The position numbers and the translations under genes were made by a program. From contig DASYYH010000006.1 in NCBI GenBank assembly GCA_035934015.1, forward strand, positions 124,001 through 188,000: 64,000 bases of DNA, written 5' to 3'. The notes under the pieces are model-generated. The model saw nothing but the letters and a program-made list of their open reading frames with translations, was not told the DNA's origin and did no database searches. This document shows positions 1 to 9,257 of this stretch, one piece after another. This DNA is from Candidatus Acidiferrales bacterium. GTDB lineage: Bacteria > Acidobacteriota > Terriglobia > Acidiferrales > UBA7541. Each line of letters starts with the position of its first letter. Within the stretch, counting starts at the first letter, position 1.

Positions 1-1534
1 CGGAAAGGATTGCGGGCATCAGATTTTCCTTCGTCCCCGTACGGCGTTGTACTTCGGCCAGCGTAGCCTTTGCTTTGTGGGCATCTCTTCGTGCCCGCAG
101 TGCGCGAAGACGGGCAACTTGCGCGTGCTCGACCTCCGGATCAATGCGCATCGTGGGAACCTGCGTGTTTCTGGCATCCTCGGTAAAGCGGTTCACGCCC
201 ACGACGATCACTTCTCCGCGCTCGACCGCCTGCTGGTAATCGTATGCATCCTTCTGAATTTCCGATTGTACAAAGCCAGATTCGATGGCGCGAAGCATGC
301 CTCCGAGCGCGTCGATTTTGGCGATGTATTCTTCCGCACCGCATTCGATTTCGTTGGTCAGAGATTCGATGGCATAGGAGCCGGCAAAGGGATCGATCGT
401 ATTCACAATGCCCGTCTCGTGAGCGATGATTTGCTGCGTGCGCAGCGCCAGCAGCGCGGATTGTTCCGTTGGCAGGGCCAGAGCTTCATCCAGGCTATTC
501 GTGTGTAACGACTGGCAACCGCCCAGAACCGCCGCAAGCCCCTGCAGCGCGACGCGAACGAGATTGTTTTCCGGTTGCTGTGCCGTAAGCGTCGAGCCGC
601 CGGTTTGCGCGTGAAAGCGCAGCAACATCGATCGCGGATCACGCGCGCCAAAGCGCTTTTGCATGAGGCGCGCCCAGAGGCGGCGAGCGGCGCGAAACTT
701 GGCGACTTCTTCCAGCAGTCCATTGTGCGAATTGAAGAAGAAAGAAAGCTGCGGCGCGAAATCATCCACGTGTAATCCCGCCGTCACCGCGGCATCCACA
801 TAGGCGATCGCATTTGCCAGCGTAAAAGCGACTTCCTGCACCGCGGTCGACCCGGCTTCGCGAATGTGATATCCGGAAATCGATATTGCATTCCAGTTGG
901 GTATCTCTGCATGGCACCATGCGAAAATGTCCGTTACGATGCGCATCGCAGGCCGAATCGGGTAAATGTACGTCCCCCGCGCGATATATTCCTTGAGAAC
1001 ATCGTTCTGAACGGTTCCCGCCAGCCGGCGAAGATTCGCACCTTGCTTCTTTGCAACCGCGACGTACAGCGCCAGCAAAATTGCCGCCGTCGAATTAATC
1101 GTCATGGAAGTGGAAACCTTGTCGAGAGGAATGTCTTCGAAAAGCGTCTCCATATCCTCGAGCGAATCGATAGCCACGCCGACTTTGCCTACTTCCCCCA
1201 ATGCCAGCGCATGATCCGAATCCATGCCGATTTGCGTGGGCAAATCGAAAGCGACGGAAAGACCGGTTTGCCCCTGCGACAGCAAATACCGATAGCGCTG
1301 ATTCGATTCGAAGGCCGTGCCGAATCCCGCATACTGGCGCATCGTCCAGAGCCGGCCACGATACATCGTTGGATAAATGCCGCGCGTGAAAGGGAACTGG
1401 CCCGGAAAACCTAACTCGCGATCGGGATTCCAATCGCCGAGGTTCTCGGATGTGATAACTGTTTCCATGGGCAAAGCCCCGGGAGAACTTCTCCGAACTT
1501 CATTGGATTCCGTCTTGGCGGGGATCTTGTTCAT
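1..1534 (-). CDS. Methylmalonyl-CoA mutase, large (catalytic) subunit, 3' end off the window
   Basis: Interconverts methylmalonyl-CoA and succinyl-CoA in the cytoplasm with adenosylcobalamin. About 511 codons are visible, read leftward off the window edge. Family motifs occur in order: [100 protein letters not shown] and [16 protein letters not shown] near residue 360. This is the catalytic TIM-barrel part. The cobalamin-binding domain is not visible and may lie beyond the edge or in a separate gene. The ATG at 1534 gives a short leader; an in-frame ATG at 1468 ([11 protein letters not shown]) is the alternative. It begins 13 bp after the upstream small membrane protein gene, so the two are probably cotranscribed. 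The identification is firm; the exact start is not. Confidence 0.95.
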   Translation of the reverse strand, partial: MNKIPAKTESNEVRRSSPGALPMETVITSENLGDWNPDRELGFPGQFPFTRGIYPTMYRGRLWTMRQYAGFGTAFESNQRYRYLLSQGQTGLSVAFDLPTQIGMDSDHALALGEVGKVGVAIDSLEDMETLFEDIPLDKVSTSMTINSTAAILLALYVAVAKKQGANLRRLAGTVQNDVLKEYIARGTYIYPIRPAMRIVTDIFAWCHAEIPNWNAISISGYHIREAGSTAVQEVAFTLANAIAYVDAAVTAGLHVDDFAPQLSFFFNSHNGLLEEVAKFRAARRLWARLMQKRFGARDPRSMLLRFHAQTGGSTLTAQQPENNLVRVALQGLAAVLGGCQSLHTNSLDEALALPTEQSALLALRTQQIIAHETGIVNTIDPFAGSYAIESLTNEIECGAEEYIAKIDALGGMLRAIESGFVQSEIQKDAYDYQQAVERGEVIVVGVNRFTEDARNTQVPTMRIDPEVEHAQVARLRALRARRDAHKAKATLAEVQRRTGTKENLMPAILS

Positions 1535-1547
1535 CTTGGGACGCAAT

Positions 1548-1838
1548 TCAGCGTACGCGGCGCGCACTGCGAAACGAACTGACCGAAAAAAATGCCATCA
1601 TCAGCGTGTATCCCAGAGCAAGTCCCGCAATCCACCAATTGCTCGTCTGATGGAATTGTCTCCACGCAGCCACTCCGGAGTACAGCGCGAATAGCGCGAA
1701 AAGCGAACCAGTTGCCTCGTGAAAAAGCTGGCGCGTCACTTTCCAGATTGTGCGCACGATCGTCGTGCCGCCGCGCCACGCCGCCGAAATCAGATCGGGC
1801 CGAACGTTTGATCTGGCGCCGGATGCCATGGTTCCCAT
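1548..1838 (-). CDS. Small two-helix membrane protein, unknown function
   Basis: About 96 residues. A basic N-terminus ([18 protein letters not shown]) is followed by two hydrophobic segments around residues 40-58 and 70-85. The frame stays open to 2159, but that part lies antisense to the TTG-started gene at 1938, so a start at the ATG at 1838 or 1829 is more likely; GGGAACC precedes the second. It ends 13 bp before the methylmalonyl-CoA mutase gene and is probably in its operon. No family is recognised. It looks like the many short, poorly conserved membrane proteins of acidobacterial genomes. Confidence 0.6.
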   Translation of the reverse strand: MGTMASGARSNVRPDLISAAWRGGTTIVRTIWKVTRQLFHEATGSLFALFALYSGVAAWRQFHQTSNWWIAGLALGYTLMMAFFSVSSFRSARRVR

Positions 1839-1937
1839 TCTATTACATCCGGCGGGGAGTTGTCGGCTGGCGCACCAGGGCTTGTATCCTTTGCGCTGCC
1901 GCAATAGAATCGGAAATAGACAAGCGGGAGGGAGACC

Positions 1938-2273
1938 TTGCGCCTCGACGACAACTTGAAAGCTTTGCTCCGTGAATTGGGCCACGCAATCAACGATTCC
2001 GTGGCGGACTCTGAAAAGATTGCCGAGGCGATCGCGAACGTCCGCGCTGCCGGGTATGACATCGTGCTCAAGCTCGATGCCACGATCGGCCTTGCGCAGC
2101 GGTCGCAGCAGGAATCCAAAATGACGATGACCGACCGGCGCTTTTTGGAATCTCTGCATATTCGCGTCGATGAAGAAGTAATGGACGAGCAGGTCGAGTC
2201 AGGAAAAGTTGAAATAACGCCCCAGGACATCAAGTTCCTGAAATCTCTCAAGATTTCCATCGATGAAGCGTAG
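1938..2273 (+). CDS. Conserved hypothetical cytoplasmic protein, TTG start
   Basis: 111 residues, charged, soluble and mostly helical by composition. A related phrase occurs twice: DRRFLESLHIRVDEE near residue 67 and DIKFLKSLKISIDEA at the C-terminus, suggesting an internal duplication of about 30 residues. The TTG at 1938 is chosen because a strong Shine-Dalgarno run (GGGAGGGAG, 1926-1934) sits just upstream. Its last 11 bases overlap the start of the exported-protein gene at 2263, so the two are probably translationally coupled. No function can be given. Confidence 0.7.
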   Translation: MRLDDNLKALLRELGHAINDSVADSEKIAEAIANVRAAGYDIVLKLDATIGLAQRSQQESKMTMTDRRFLESLHIRVDEEVMDEQVESGKVEITPQDIKFLKSLKISIDEA

Positions 2274-2625
2274 ACACATAGCGGCCTTGTTCCTCGCAGC
2301 TGCCGTCGCAAGCGTGGAATGCATTCCGGCGCGCGCACAATCGACAACAGCGAAAACTGTGAAGGCAAAAAACGTCTTGCCCAAGGTGAAGCTGGACACT
2401 TTCAAGGGCGATGTGATCCGCATGGATACCACGTCGATTCAGGTGCGCGATCCCAAAGATACCTACGTCGTGCGTACCTTCACTTTTTCAACGTACCTCA
2501 AGAACAAGTTGCAGAAGCTCATCGATCAAGGCGGCTATCAGTCCGGCGATCACGTGACAATCAAATACGAGCACGGAACGAACGTCGCCGAAGAAATTCA
2601 CGGGAAAGCCTCGAAAGCCTTCTAG
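2263..2625 (+). CDS. Small exported protein, unknown function
   Basis: 120 residues with an N-terminal signal peptide: MKRRH, then a hydrophobic stretch ALFLAAAVASV and a likely cleavage after ARA-Q near residue 26. The mature part is about 95 residues, beta-rich by pattern (VKLDTFKGDVIRMD, SIQVRDPKDTYVVRTFTFS), ending in a short charged tail. It resembles the small OB- or SH3-like periplasmic proteins common in Acidobacteria, but no family can be named. Its ATG lies inside the end of the preceding gene, and the MEMO-family gene starts 35 bp downstream, so all three may form one transcript. Confidence 0.7.
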   Translation: MKRRHIAALFLAAAVASVECIPARAQSTTAKTVKAKNVLPKVKLDTFKGDVIRMDTTSIQVRDPKDTYVVRTFTFSTYLKNKLQKLIDQGGYQSGDHVTIKYEHGTNVAEEIHGKASKAF

Positions 2626-2660
2626 CCCGAATCGCTGTACAATCTCTCGGGAAGATTCGC

Positions 2661-3464
2661 ATGATTCGTCCTCCTGCGGTTGCCGGTCGTTTTTATCCTG
2701 CGGATTCATCCATCCTTCTGCGCCAGCTTGATCAATGCCTCAACCCGCGCGCCAAGAAAGTCCGTGCGCGCGGCTGCGTCGTGCCCCACGCAGGATATAT
2801 TTACTCCGGGTATGTCGCAGGAGCCGTTTACGCCGCGCTGGAGCTGCCAGCGCGCTTCATTCTCCTCGGGCCGCGCCACTATCCGCAGGGCGAGCGATTT
2901 GCAATCCTCTCCGAAGATGCCTGGCAAACACCTCTCGGCGATGCCCGCATCGATACGGCTCTGGCCGTGGAACTGAAAAAAGCCTTTCCGCTTTTGCGCG
3001 AAGATGATGTCGCCCATGCCGCGGAGCATTCCCTCCAGGTGCAGTTGCCATTTCTGCAGAGGCTCGCGGCAAATTTCACTTTTGCCCCGATTGTGATTGG
3101 CAGCGACCGATTTGATGCGCTCGAAATGCTCGGACACGCGGTTGCCGAAGTGGTGCGCGCACAAAAAGACGAAATTCTGATTGTGGCAAGCTCGGACATG
3201 AACCATCGCGAAAGCGATGCCATCACGCGTGTGAAGGATCGCAAAGCGATTGACGCCATCCTCGCTCTGGACGCGCGGTGGCTTTATGACACCGTACGAA
3301 CCGAACGGATCACCATGTGCGGGTATGGACCTACGGTGGTAATGCTGTCAGCTGCGAAAGAATTGGGCGCGACGCGCGCGGAACTTATACGCTACGCGAC
3401 GTCGGCGGACGTCAATCACGATACCGGCGACGTAGTCGGCTACGCGGGGATAATCGTCTGCTGA
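2661..3464 (+). CDS. AmmeMemoRadiSam system protein B (MEMO1 family)
   Basis: 267 residues, full length for the family. MEMO-like proteins share a fold with class III extradiol dioxygenases. The start RPPAVAGRFYPAD is the family signature, followed by VVPHAGYIYSGYVAG, LGPRHY, AEHSLQVQLPFLQ and VASSDMNHRESD. The His of PHAGY and the AEHS His correspond to conserved pocket positions. The ATG at 2661 lies directly before the signature. In other genomes this gene usually sits with an AMMECR1-domain gene and a radical SAM gene in a system of unresolved function. Neither is adjacent here, and the radical SAM gene at 59.2 kb belongs to another family. The biochemical role is not known. Confidence 0.9.
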   Translation: MIRPPAVAGRFYPADSSILLRQLDQCLNPRAKKVRARGCVVPHAGYIYSGYVAGAVYAALELPARFILLGPRHYPQGERFAILSEDAWQTPLGDARIDTALAVELKKAFPLLREDDVAHAAEHSLQVQLPFLQRLAANFTFAPIVIGSDRFDALEMLGHAVAEVVRAQKDEILIVASSDMNHRESDAITRVKDRKAIDAILALDARWLYDTVRTERITMCGYGPTVVMLSAAKELGATRAELIRYATSADVNHDTGDVVGYAGIIVC

Positions 3465-3494
3465 CGCGGGGCCTTCGCTGCCTGTGTTCACGAA

Positions 3495-5186
3495 TCAGCG
3501 GGGATGTCCTCCGGACGCTGCGGGTGCCGAAGAATGTGAGCCACCGGACGCCGGTGCAGCGCGGCCAAAAGAAGGCGCCGCTGATACTGAAAACCCCGGA
3601 CTCGAGTAACCCGCTCCCGAAGGATGCGAGAACGAGTTTCCGTTTCCCACGCCGCGTGATTGCTGGAAACTCATTCGCGGCGGGCTGTGCGGCATTCGGG
3701 CCGGCATATTCATCGCGTTCGCCAATCGCAGCGATTCACGCGGCGGTGCAGAAGGCAGTCTCGAATTCAACATTGGAATTTTTCCCGCGCTCGCCAGGGT
3801 TCTCTGCAAATGGACCATATCCGGCGCTGTTGGTGCGAGCGTTCGCGAAACAGCCGGCAAACCGCGATTTGATGCCCCCGCACCTTCCGTGAACTTGGGC
3901 AATCTGCCATTTTCCAGTGGCTGAGCCGTCAAAGGATGCACTCTTTCGCCAACGCCCCCGAACGCCATCAATCGTATGCCGTCCCCGCCGCCTAATCTCT
4001 TCGCCGTGAGGAGAAGCCGCGGCGGAGCCGGGAGTTTGCCTCGTGGAGTGAGCCTGCCCAGCGGCGAGGCTCCTCTTCCGGCAGCAGCCGCTCCACCGGC
4101 TCCGGAATAATAACCTGCAAGCCATCCTGCTCCCATTCCCGAGCAGCCGCCGACGAATTGGTCCAGCATCAATTGCGAGGGAGCCGAGAATGTTGCCGGC
4201 CACCATCCCACGTCGCTCCCATTCGAATACCAATTCACAGGAGCAGGGTTCCAGAAATCAAATGAGGACGGGAACCACATCCATCCATAAGATGGAGAGA
4301 AATTCCAATTGCCGAAATGGTATGGCAGCCAGCCCCAGGGTTCTGCGCTTATCCATGTCCAACCGAATCCTTGATAGAACCCCCAATTCCCGTTCGTGAA
4401 AGGCATCCAGCAGCTTCCCGTGCCATACGGCTGCCAGCCATACCCGAATCCAGGTAGATAACTCCACGATCCGTACGCGGCAAGGTCTCCGAGGCCATAG
4501 CTCACTGGAGAATTTGTGTACGAGAGCGCTTGCGCGGTTTCAGCCTCATTAAATTGCTGCCGCTGATTCACCCAGCGGTCCCATGGATCTGACTTTGGAT
4601 TTGCAGTTACCACTGCGGTCGTTTCATGGCCGCGATACGCCAGCGTCTTGCCTTTTGCCAGCATCTGCTGCCCGCTGGCATCGCTGACTTCCAGCTGGCC
4701 TTGCATCACGCTCACCGACGCGCCGTCGTGGAACCCATCCACTCGGAACAGCGAATGCTTCGGAACAGTGATCGTCTCTTTGCCTGCAACAAGAGTGAAC
4801 GAATCGGCTTTTTTCAGCATCGCATCAATGCTGACCATGCCTTGAGCCAGCGTCAGTTTCGTGATACGGCCGCCATCCGAAAGAGCGAGTTCCGTGAACT
4901 GCACCAGTGTGTTTTCGCCGATCCACGCCGTCGTGCCGTCTTCAAACTGCACTTCCGCCACGCCTTCGTTTGTGCCTACAGTCACGCCTTGCGTGATGGG
5001 CATATTTTGCGCTGCGGCCTGCCACTTCGGATTGCCGGGAAGAGAGATTTGGACGTCCCCCTCGGCAAGGCTGACGCGCACGATGCGCGCATAGCTCAGA
5101 TCGGAAGCGCGAGCTGGTTGAACGGAACCCGTGAAGAGAAAACCGGGAATGCTGAATAGCAAGGGACCAAGAATGAAACGCCGCAT
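3495..5186 (-). CDS. FecR-domain protein with tryptophan/glycine-rich DUF6600-like region
   Basis: 563 residues, predicted exported: signal peptide in residues 1-27, ending near ARAS. Residues about 35-165 match the FecR pattern (VRVSLAEGDVQISLPG, GVAEVQFEDGTTAWIGENT, HSLFRVD). Residues 200-330 carry repeated W/G/Y segments (YGSWSYLPGFGYGWQPYG, NGNWGFYQGFGWTWI, PWGWLPYHFGNW), the DUF6600-like aromatic repeat region often attached to FecR domains in Acidobacteria. The C-terminal 200 residues are low-complexity Pro/Ser/Gly/Ala. There is no anti-sigma transmembrane topology or TonB receptor gene beside it, so a ferric-citrate-type signalling role is unlikely; a surface or periplasmic structural role is a guess. 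It is transcribed toward the MEMO gene. Confidence 0.8.
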   Translation of the reverse strand: MRRFILGPLLFSIPGFLFTGSVQPARASDLSYARIVRVSLAEGDVQISLPGNPKWQAAAQNMPITQGVTVGTNEGVAEVQFEDGTTAWIGENTLVQFTELALSDGGRITKLTLAQGMVSIDAMLKKADSFTLVAGKETITVPKHSLFRVDGFHDGASVSVMQGQLEVSDASGQQMLAKGKTLAYRGHETTAVVTANPKSDPWDRWVNQRQQFNEAETAQALSYTNSPVSYGLGDLAAYGSWSYLPGFGYGWQPYGTGSCWMPFTNGNWGFYQGFGWTWISAEPWGWLPYHFGNWNFSPSYGWMWFPSSFDFWNPAPVNWYSNGSDVGWWPATFSAPSQLMLDQFVGGCSGMGAGWLAGYYSGAGGAAAAGRGASPLGRLTPRGKLPAPPRLLLTAKRLGGGDGIRLMAFGGVGERVHPLTAQPLENGRLPKFTEGAGASNRGLPAVSRTLAPTAPDMVHLQRTLASAGKIPMLNSRLPSAPPRESLRLANAMNMPARMPHSPPRMSFQQSRGVGNGNSFSHPSGAGYSSPGFSVSAAPSFGRAAPASGGSHSSAPAASGGHPR

Positions 5187-5338
5187 CGCGCACCCCCTTT
5201 TGGGGTATCTTGCAGACTTAGATGGCGCGCCACGTCAAGTAGTTGCGCGCTCGTTTACCTGATATGTATGCTCACGCTCCCGCAACTCTCCGTCAAGCGA
5301 ATTTATCGTCAGAGCCGGGTTCAGTCAGGTTGGAAAGA

Positions 5339-6019
5339 CTAGCGGCTGCTGCGGATTTCTTCGGCGATGGCTCGCGCGCTCTGCCGCGCCATATCCAGCA
5401 GATCGGTATCTCCCGCCACTTGATCGAGCGCCGGCAGCAAGGCTTGCGGTTCGGGAAGCAGCTTATTCTTCACATCATCCTGAATGCGATTGATGATCTC
5501 GTTCACGCCTAGATGGTCGTACCGCACCGTGCGTTCCAAATCGCTGAGGTCGAGCTCCTGCCGCTGCAGCCCATCGAAGATGGCAAGAAGCTGATCCGCA
5601 ATGCCGTTGATCGTGTAATTGAAGCTTACTTCGTGAATCTCCGGTCCATTCTGATAGCGAAATGTTTTCTGGCCGAGGTCCGCGATGCGTCTGTGCACGT
5701 CCAGATTCACACCCTGAAAGTCATGGAGCTGCGCGGCGAGGTCGAACATCTTGTGCGTCAGTGGCTCGCTGAGTTGCAGCGGCCGAGGATTTGGAGTGTC
5801 GTCGAGCTGGCGTATGTCCCATGTTCCAGAGCCGTTCGCGTTCACTTTGATTTCGACAAATTCCGGATAGCTGGACTTGAAGATTTTGCGAAACGTTAGC
5901 ATCGGCGCTTGAGTCGGCGCCGTACCCGGATCCTCCGTCTGCCCCTGCGCGATGGCAGGCGCAAAGGACGCAAGCAGCAAGGCCGCGGCAAATGCAATTT
6001 GTAGATGGCGATTTTTCAT
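5339..6019 (-). CDS. Exported protein, unknown function
   Basis: 226 residues with a signal peptide (AFAAALLLASFAPAIAQ, cleavage near residue 25). The mature part includes RKIFKSSYPEFVEIKVN and a helical C-terminus containing LDLSDLERTVRYDHLGVNE. No known domain is recognised. Its ATG overlaps the ruvC stop by 4 bp (ATGA at 6016-6019), placing it third in a likely yebC-ruvC operon. It is the kind of acidobacterial exported protein for which only position, not function, is informative. Confidence 0.75.
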   Translation of the reverse strand: MKNRHLQIAFAAALLLASFAPAIAQGQTEDPGTAPTQAPMLTFRKIFKSSYPEFVEIKVNANGSGTWDIRQLDDTPNPRPLQLSEPLTHKMFDLAAQLHDFQGVNLDVHRRIADLGQKTFRYQNGPEIHEVSFNYTINGIADQLLAIFDGLQRQELDLSDLERTVRYDHLGVNEIINRIQDDVKNKLLPEPQALLPALDQVAGDTDLLDMARQSARAIAEEIRSSR

Positions 6020-6633
6020 CGATGGATTGGGATGCGCACTGGCGAAAAATGGCTGCGCGGCAAAGCGTCACTTCCAGTTTTGCCTGTCGCGTGATTCGAT
6101 TTCACGCTTCGCGAAATTTGTGCTTGTGCTCTCGCCGCATGCGCGTGGCAGAGCGCTACAGCCAGTGCATCGGCTGCATCGGCCGGTTCCGGCAGTTCAC
6201 AGAGCCCCAGTTGGACTTTCACCATCTGTTGCATCTGTTGTTTCGATGCTCCGCCATAGCCGGCGATGCTGGCTTTCACTTCTCGCGGCGAGTAGCTTCG
6301 CGTGGGAATATCCGCCTGCGCCGCGGCAAGGAGGATCACTCCCCGTACTTCCGCGAGCTTGAGGGCCGTGCGCATGTTTAGCGCGGCAAACACAGATTCG
6401 ACCGCTACGGCATCTGGCGCAAATTCTTCCACCAGCTCCGCCACCACGCGATGGATTTCGCGCAGCCGCGCCGAAAAATCCGCTCGCGTCGGGAATCGCA
6501 GCGCGCCAAAGCGCAACATTCGCGCCGCCGTGCCTTCCAGTTCCACCACGCCGTAACCGGTCGCGCCGGCGAGCGCCGGGTCGAGACCCAGAACGCGAAA
6601 CGATTTGCTCGCCGATGCATTGTTCGCTGGCAT
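6016..6633 (-). CDS. ruvC: Crossover junction endodeoxyribonuclease RuvC
   Basis: Holliday-junction resolvase acting with RuvAB. About 205 residues. The catalytic acidic residues are in VLGLDPALAGATGYGVVE (Asp near residue 17), AVESVFAALN (Glu near 70) and PADAADALAVALCHAH (two Asp near 140), as expected for the RNase H-like fold. GVILLAAAQ and YSPREVKASIAGYGGASKQQM match the family. The C-terminal 35 residues after the last motif are basic and variable. The ATG at 6633 is used; 6648 is an alternative. It follows yebC by 130 bp, a common bacterial arrangement, and overlaps the next gene by 4 bp. ruvA and ruvB lie 50 kb away at 56.2 kb. Confidence 0.95.
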   Translation of the reverse strand: MPANNASASKSFRVLGLDPALAGATGYGVVELEGTAARMLRFGALRFPTRADFSARLREIHRVVAELVEEFAPDAVAVESVFAALNMRTALKLAEVRGVILLAAAQADIPTRSYSPREVKASIAGYGGASKQQMQQMVKVQLGLCELPEPADAADALAVALCHAHAARAQAQISRSVKSNHATGKTGSDALPRSHFSPVRIPIHR

Positions 6634-6763
6634 ATTCGCGCGCCTCACCCCGGCTCAGTCTACGCGCACACGAAATTGTTCCGGTAGTGAAATTTTCGAG
6701 GAGGGCCGCGCGAAAAACACTATGCAGGAGAGAAATACTAAACGTCGATGTTGCGCCGAACGC

Positions 6764-7516
6764 CTAACCGGCTACTGCTGCCTGGATTTCCTTTTCGTCG
6801 ATATCGAAATTGGCGTAGACGTGCTGCACGTCGTCATGCTCTTCCAGCGCTTCCACCATCCGTAGCATTTGCTGCGCCTGCGCTCCGGTGAGCTTGACGT
6901 AATTTTGCGGCACCCACGCGACCTCTGCCCCTGCTGGAGTAATTCCCGCGGTCGTCAGTGCTTCACGCACTTTTTCGAATTCTTCCGGAGGAGTCACAAC
7001 CTCCCACGAAGATCCATCGTCCTTCAGGTCTTCTGCGCCCGCATCGAGCACAATACCCATCATCTTTTCTTCGCTCGCCGCTTCTTTCGGAACCGTAATA
7101 TCGCCCTTGCGATGGAACATCCAGCCCACAGCGCCTGACTCCGCCATGTTGCCGCCGTGCTTGGACATCAGGTGCCGAATCTCGCTCACGATCCGGTTGC
7201 GGTTGCTGGTTACCACCTGCACCAGCATCCCCACGCCTCCTGGACCGTATCCCTCGAACGTCACTTCCTCCAGCGTTTCGCCTTCCATTTGCCCGCTTCC
7301 GCGAAGGATGGCGCGCTCGATATTGTCGTTGGGCATATTTTCGTTCTTCGCGGCCAGGATAGCCGTCCGCAGGCGAGGATTCGTGTTCGGGTCCGCTCCC
7401 CCCGATCGCGCTGCAATCATGATTTCACGGATGATTTTCGTGAAAATCTTGCCGCGGCGCGCATCTGTCGCCGCCTTTTTGTGCTTGATTGTCGCCCACT
7501 TTGAGTGCCCGGACAT
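6764..7516 (-). CDS. yebC: YebC/PmpR-family protein
   Basis: 250 residues, normal length for the family, beginning with the signature MSGHSKWATIKHKKAATDARRGK. Other family markers are GGADPNTNPRLRTAI, AKNENMPNDNIERAI, FEGYGPGGVG and NRIVSEIRHLMSKHGGNM. Members are cytoplasmic; some were described as DNA-binding regulators, and recent work on the family links some of them to relief of ribosome stalling at proline-rich stretches. Which applies here cannot be read from sequence. It is first in the run yebC-ruvC-exported protein on the minus strand. Confidence 0.95.
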   Translation of the reverse strand: MSGHSKWATIKHKKAATDARRGKIFTKIIREIMIAARSGGADPNTNPRLRTAILAAKNENMPNDNIERAILRGSGQMEGETLEEVTFEGYGPGGVGMLVQVVTSNRNRIVSEIRHLMSKHGGNMAESGAVGWMFHRKGDITVPKEAASEEKMMGIVLDAGAEDLKDDGSSWEVVTPPEEFEKVREALTTAGITPAGAEVAWVPQNYVKLTGAQAQQMLRMVEALEEHDDVQHVYANFDIDEKEIQAAVAG

Positions 7517-7763
7517 CCAGATTGCCTCGCAGAAGAAACTGGCAGGAGCAGGTATTGCTCTTGCTGCGATAGTCTAGCATAGCAAATCCGAAAGAAGAAG
7601 CAGTACACGCGCGGCCTCTCCGTGCGCCTGTGGTCTTGCATGATTGGAAGCGTAAGCCCTCCCAATGCTGGATTTTAGCAGTGCGAGGTGTTACAAGAAT
7701 CTTGAATACTGGGTGCGTTCCCTCGCCTCTGTCGTAAGGGCCGCCGGAAAGCCTTGGGACGAA

Positions 7764-8105
7764 ATGCTCGTGAGTTGTGAAGTCGTCGGATGCAAGACGC
7801 GAGTCCCGCCGGAACTCGAGCCGCAGCGGCGCTGCATTTTGCATTTCACTCTTGAACTGGAGCACGAGTGCATGCAGATGCGCAGAGAAACCGCCATCGG
7901 CAACAGCACCCGTGAACGCTACGCAGAAATGAAACGCTTCATCGCCGAGCACGGCCAGAAGCTCGCGCAGCTCGCGACCGGCGGACCAACGCTCACCGAC
8001 GAAACCAAGGCGCGCATCCTCAGCACATTCCTCACTTTGATGAACTGCCGCGAAAACGTAGAACGCATCGCCGCCCGTCAGGAAACAGAACGCCGCATCG
8101 GATGA
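7764..8105 (+). CDS. Conserved hypothetical Cys/His-containing protein
   Basis: 113 residues from the ATG at 7764. The frame is open from 7665, but the extra 33 codons look less protein-like. The N-terminus holds SCEVVGCKTRV, then QRRCILHFTLELEHEC, a spacing of Cys and His residues that could bind a metal but matches no motif I can name. The rest is charged and helical (MQMRRETAIGNSTRERYAEMKRFIAEHG). It stands between divergent yebC and convergent thiF, so there is no operon context. Function unknown. Confidence 0.6.
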   Translation: MLVSCEVVGCKTRVPPELEPQRRCILHFTLELEHECMQMRRETAIGNSTRERYAEMKRFIAEHGQKLAQLATGGPTLTDETKARILSTFLTLMNCRENVERIAARQETERRIG

Positions 8106-8126
8106 ATAAAGACTCGGGAGCTTCCG

Positions 8127-9191
8127 TTACGCGCCAATGTAACGAGCGTATAGGGAACGCGCCACAGCAGGATCACGCGTGCCCTTGATGACCGCGCGGC
8201 CGTCCGGGAAGACCGTAACGTCGTACGGCGCAACGCGAAACCGCAGCAGGAATTCATTGTGGCGAACTTCCGTGACTGTCCGTTCCAGTTTTTGACCGAG
8301 GCCTGCGAGATCTAATCGCCTGCTGCGCTCGTGTATCTGTACGGAATCGCGGCCGCACATCGTGACATGCGCCTGCGCCTCGCCCTCAAGGTAACTGAAT
8401 TCGCGCCGTCCGCAGGCGCGGCATTGCGGATTTCTCGCCACGCGAATCGACTGGAATCGTCCGCTCCACACGTCGCAGGAAATCAACCGCCGATTCAGCG
8501 CCTCCCGCTTCCCCGCAAGCAGTTTTATCGCTTCCGTAGCTTCGATAGACGCGATGAGGCTTGCCGCGCTATTCACAATCCCCACGGTGTCGCATGTCTC
8601 TTCAAGTCCATAGCCGCCAGCCTCGCCTTTTGATTCCAGCAGGCACGCGAGGCATGCTGTCTCTCCGGGGAGAATCGTTAGCGTGACACCGTAACTAGCT
8701 ACCGCTGACGCATAAACCCACGCAACGCCAAGCGAAACAGCAACATCATTGATAAGCAGGCGCGTTTCGAAATTATCCGTGCCGTCGAGGATGAGCTGAT
8801 AGCCGGAGAGCAACTCGAGAGCATTCTGGGGGTTCAGATCGCTGATGATGCCTTCGATCTGCGTCTCCGAATTGATCGCTCTCAGCCGGCGCTCTGCGGC
8901 AATGGCCTTGGGCAGGGATTCAAGCGCATCGGATTCCTCAAAAAGGGTTTGGCGCTGGAGATTCGATGATTCGACAAAGTCGCGGTCGACGATTCGCAGT
9001 TTGCCGATCCCAGCCCGAACAAGGAGGTTGGCAACGACTGTGCCCAATGCGCCGCAACCGACTAGCGCGGCGCTCGATTGCAGCAAACGCTCTTGGCCCT
9101 CTTCACCGATGCCCGCAAAAAGGATTTGGCGGGAGTACTTTTCGAATTGCTTCGGCTCCACAGTTTCTCCGAACGACAACACCCACTCCAT
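8127..9191 (-). CDS. thiF: ThiF/MoeB/HesA-family adenylyltransferase
   Basis: 354 residues. Adenylates the C-terminal glycine of a ubiquitin-like sulfur carrier (ThiS or MoaD type). Visible motifs: YSRQILFAGIGEEGQERL, the nucleotide loop ALVGCGALGTVVANLLVRAGIG, DRDFVESSNLQRQTLF, DGTDNFETRLLINDV, and zinc Cys pairs CLAC (near 183) and CRAC (near 255). ETCDTVGIVNSAASLIASIEATEAIKLL is the usual end of the fold. The last 80 residues (from MCGRDSVQIHE to DPAVARSLYARYIG) form an extra domain that I recognise from Bacillus-type ThiF proteins. No thiS, moaD or thi operon gene is adjacent, so the partner carrier is unknown and a MoeB role is possible. Confidence 0.85.
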   Translation of the reverse strand: MEWVLSFGETVEPKQFEKYSRQILFAGIGEEGQERLLQSSAALVGCGALGTVVANLLVRAGIGKLRIVDRDFVESSNLQRQTLFEESDALESLPKAIAAERRLRAINSETQIEGIISDLNPQNALELLSGYQLILDGTDNFETRLLINDVAVSLGVAWVYASAVASYGVTLTILPGETACLACLLESKGEAGGYGLEETCDTVGIVNSAASLIASIEATEAIKLLAGKREALNRRLISCDVWSGRFQSIRVARNPQCRACGRREFSYLEGEAQAHVTMCGRDSVQIHERSRRLDLAGLGQKLERTVTEVRHNEFLLRFRVAPYDVTVFPDGRAVIKGTRDPAVARSLYARYIGA

Positions 9192-9257
9192 AATATCGCC
9201 GTTTTTGAAATCGAGGGAAACGCGGGTGTGCTACCCTTGCCGGGAGTATTCCTGAGG

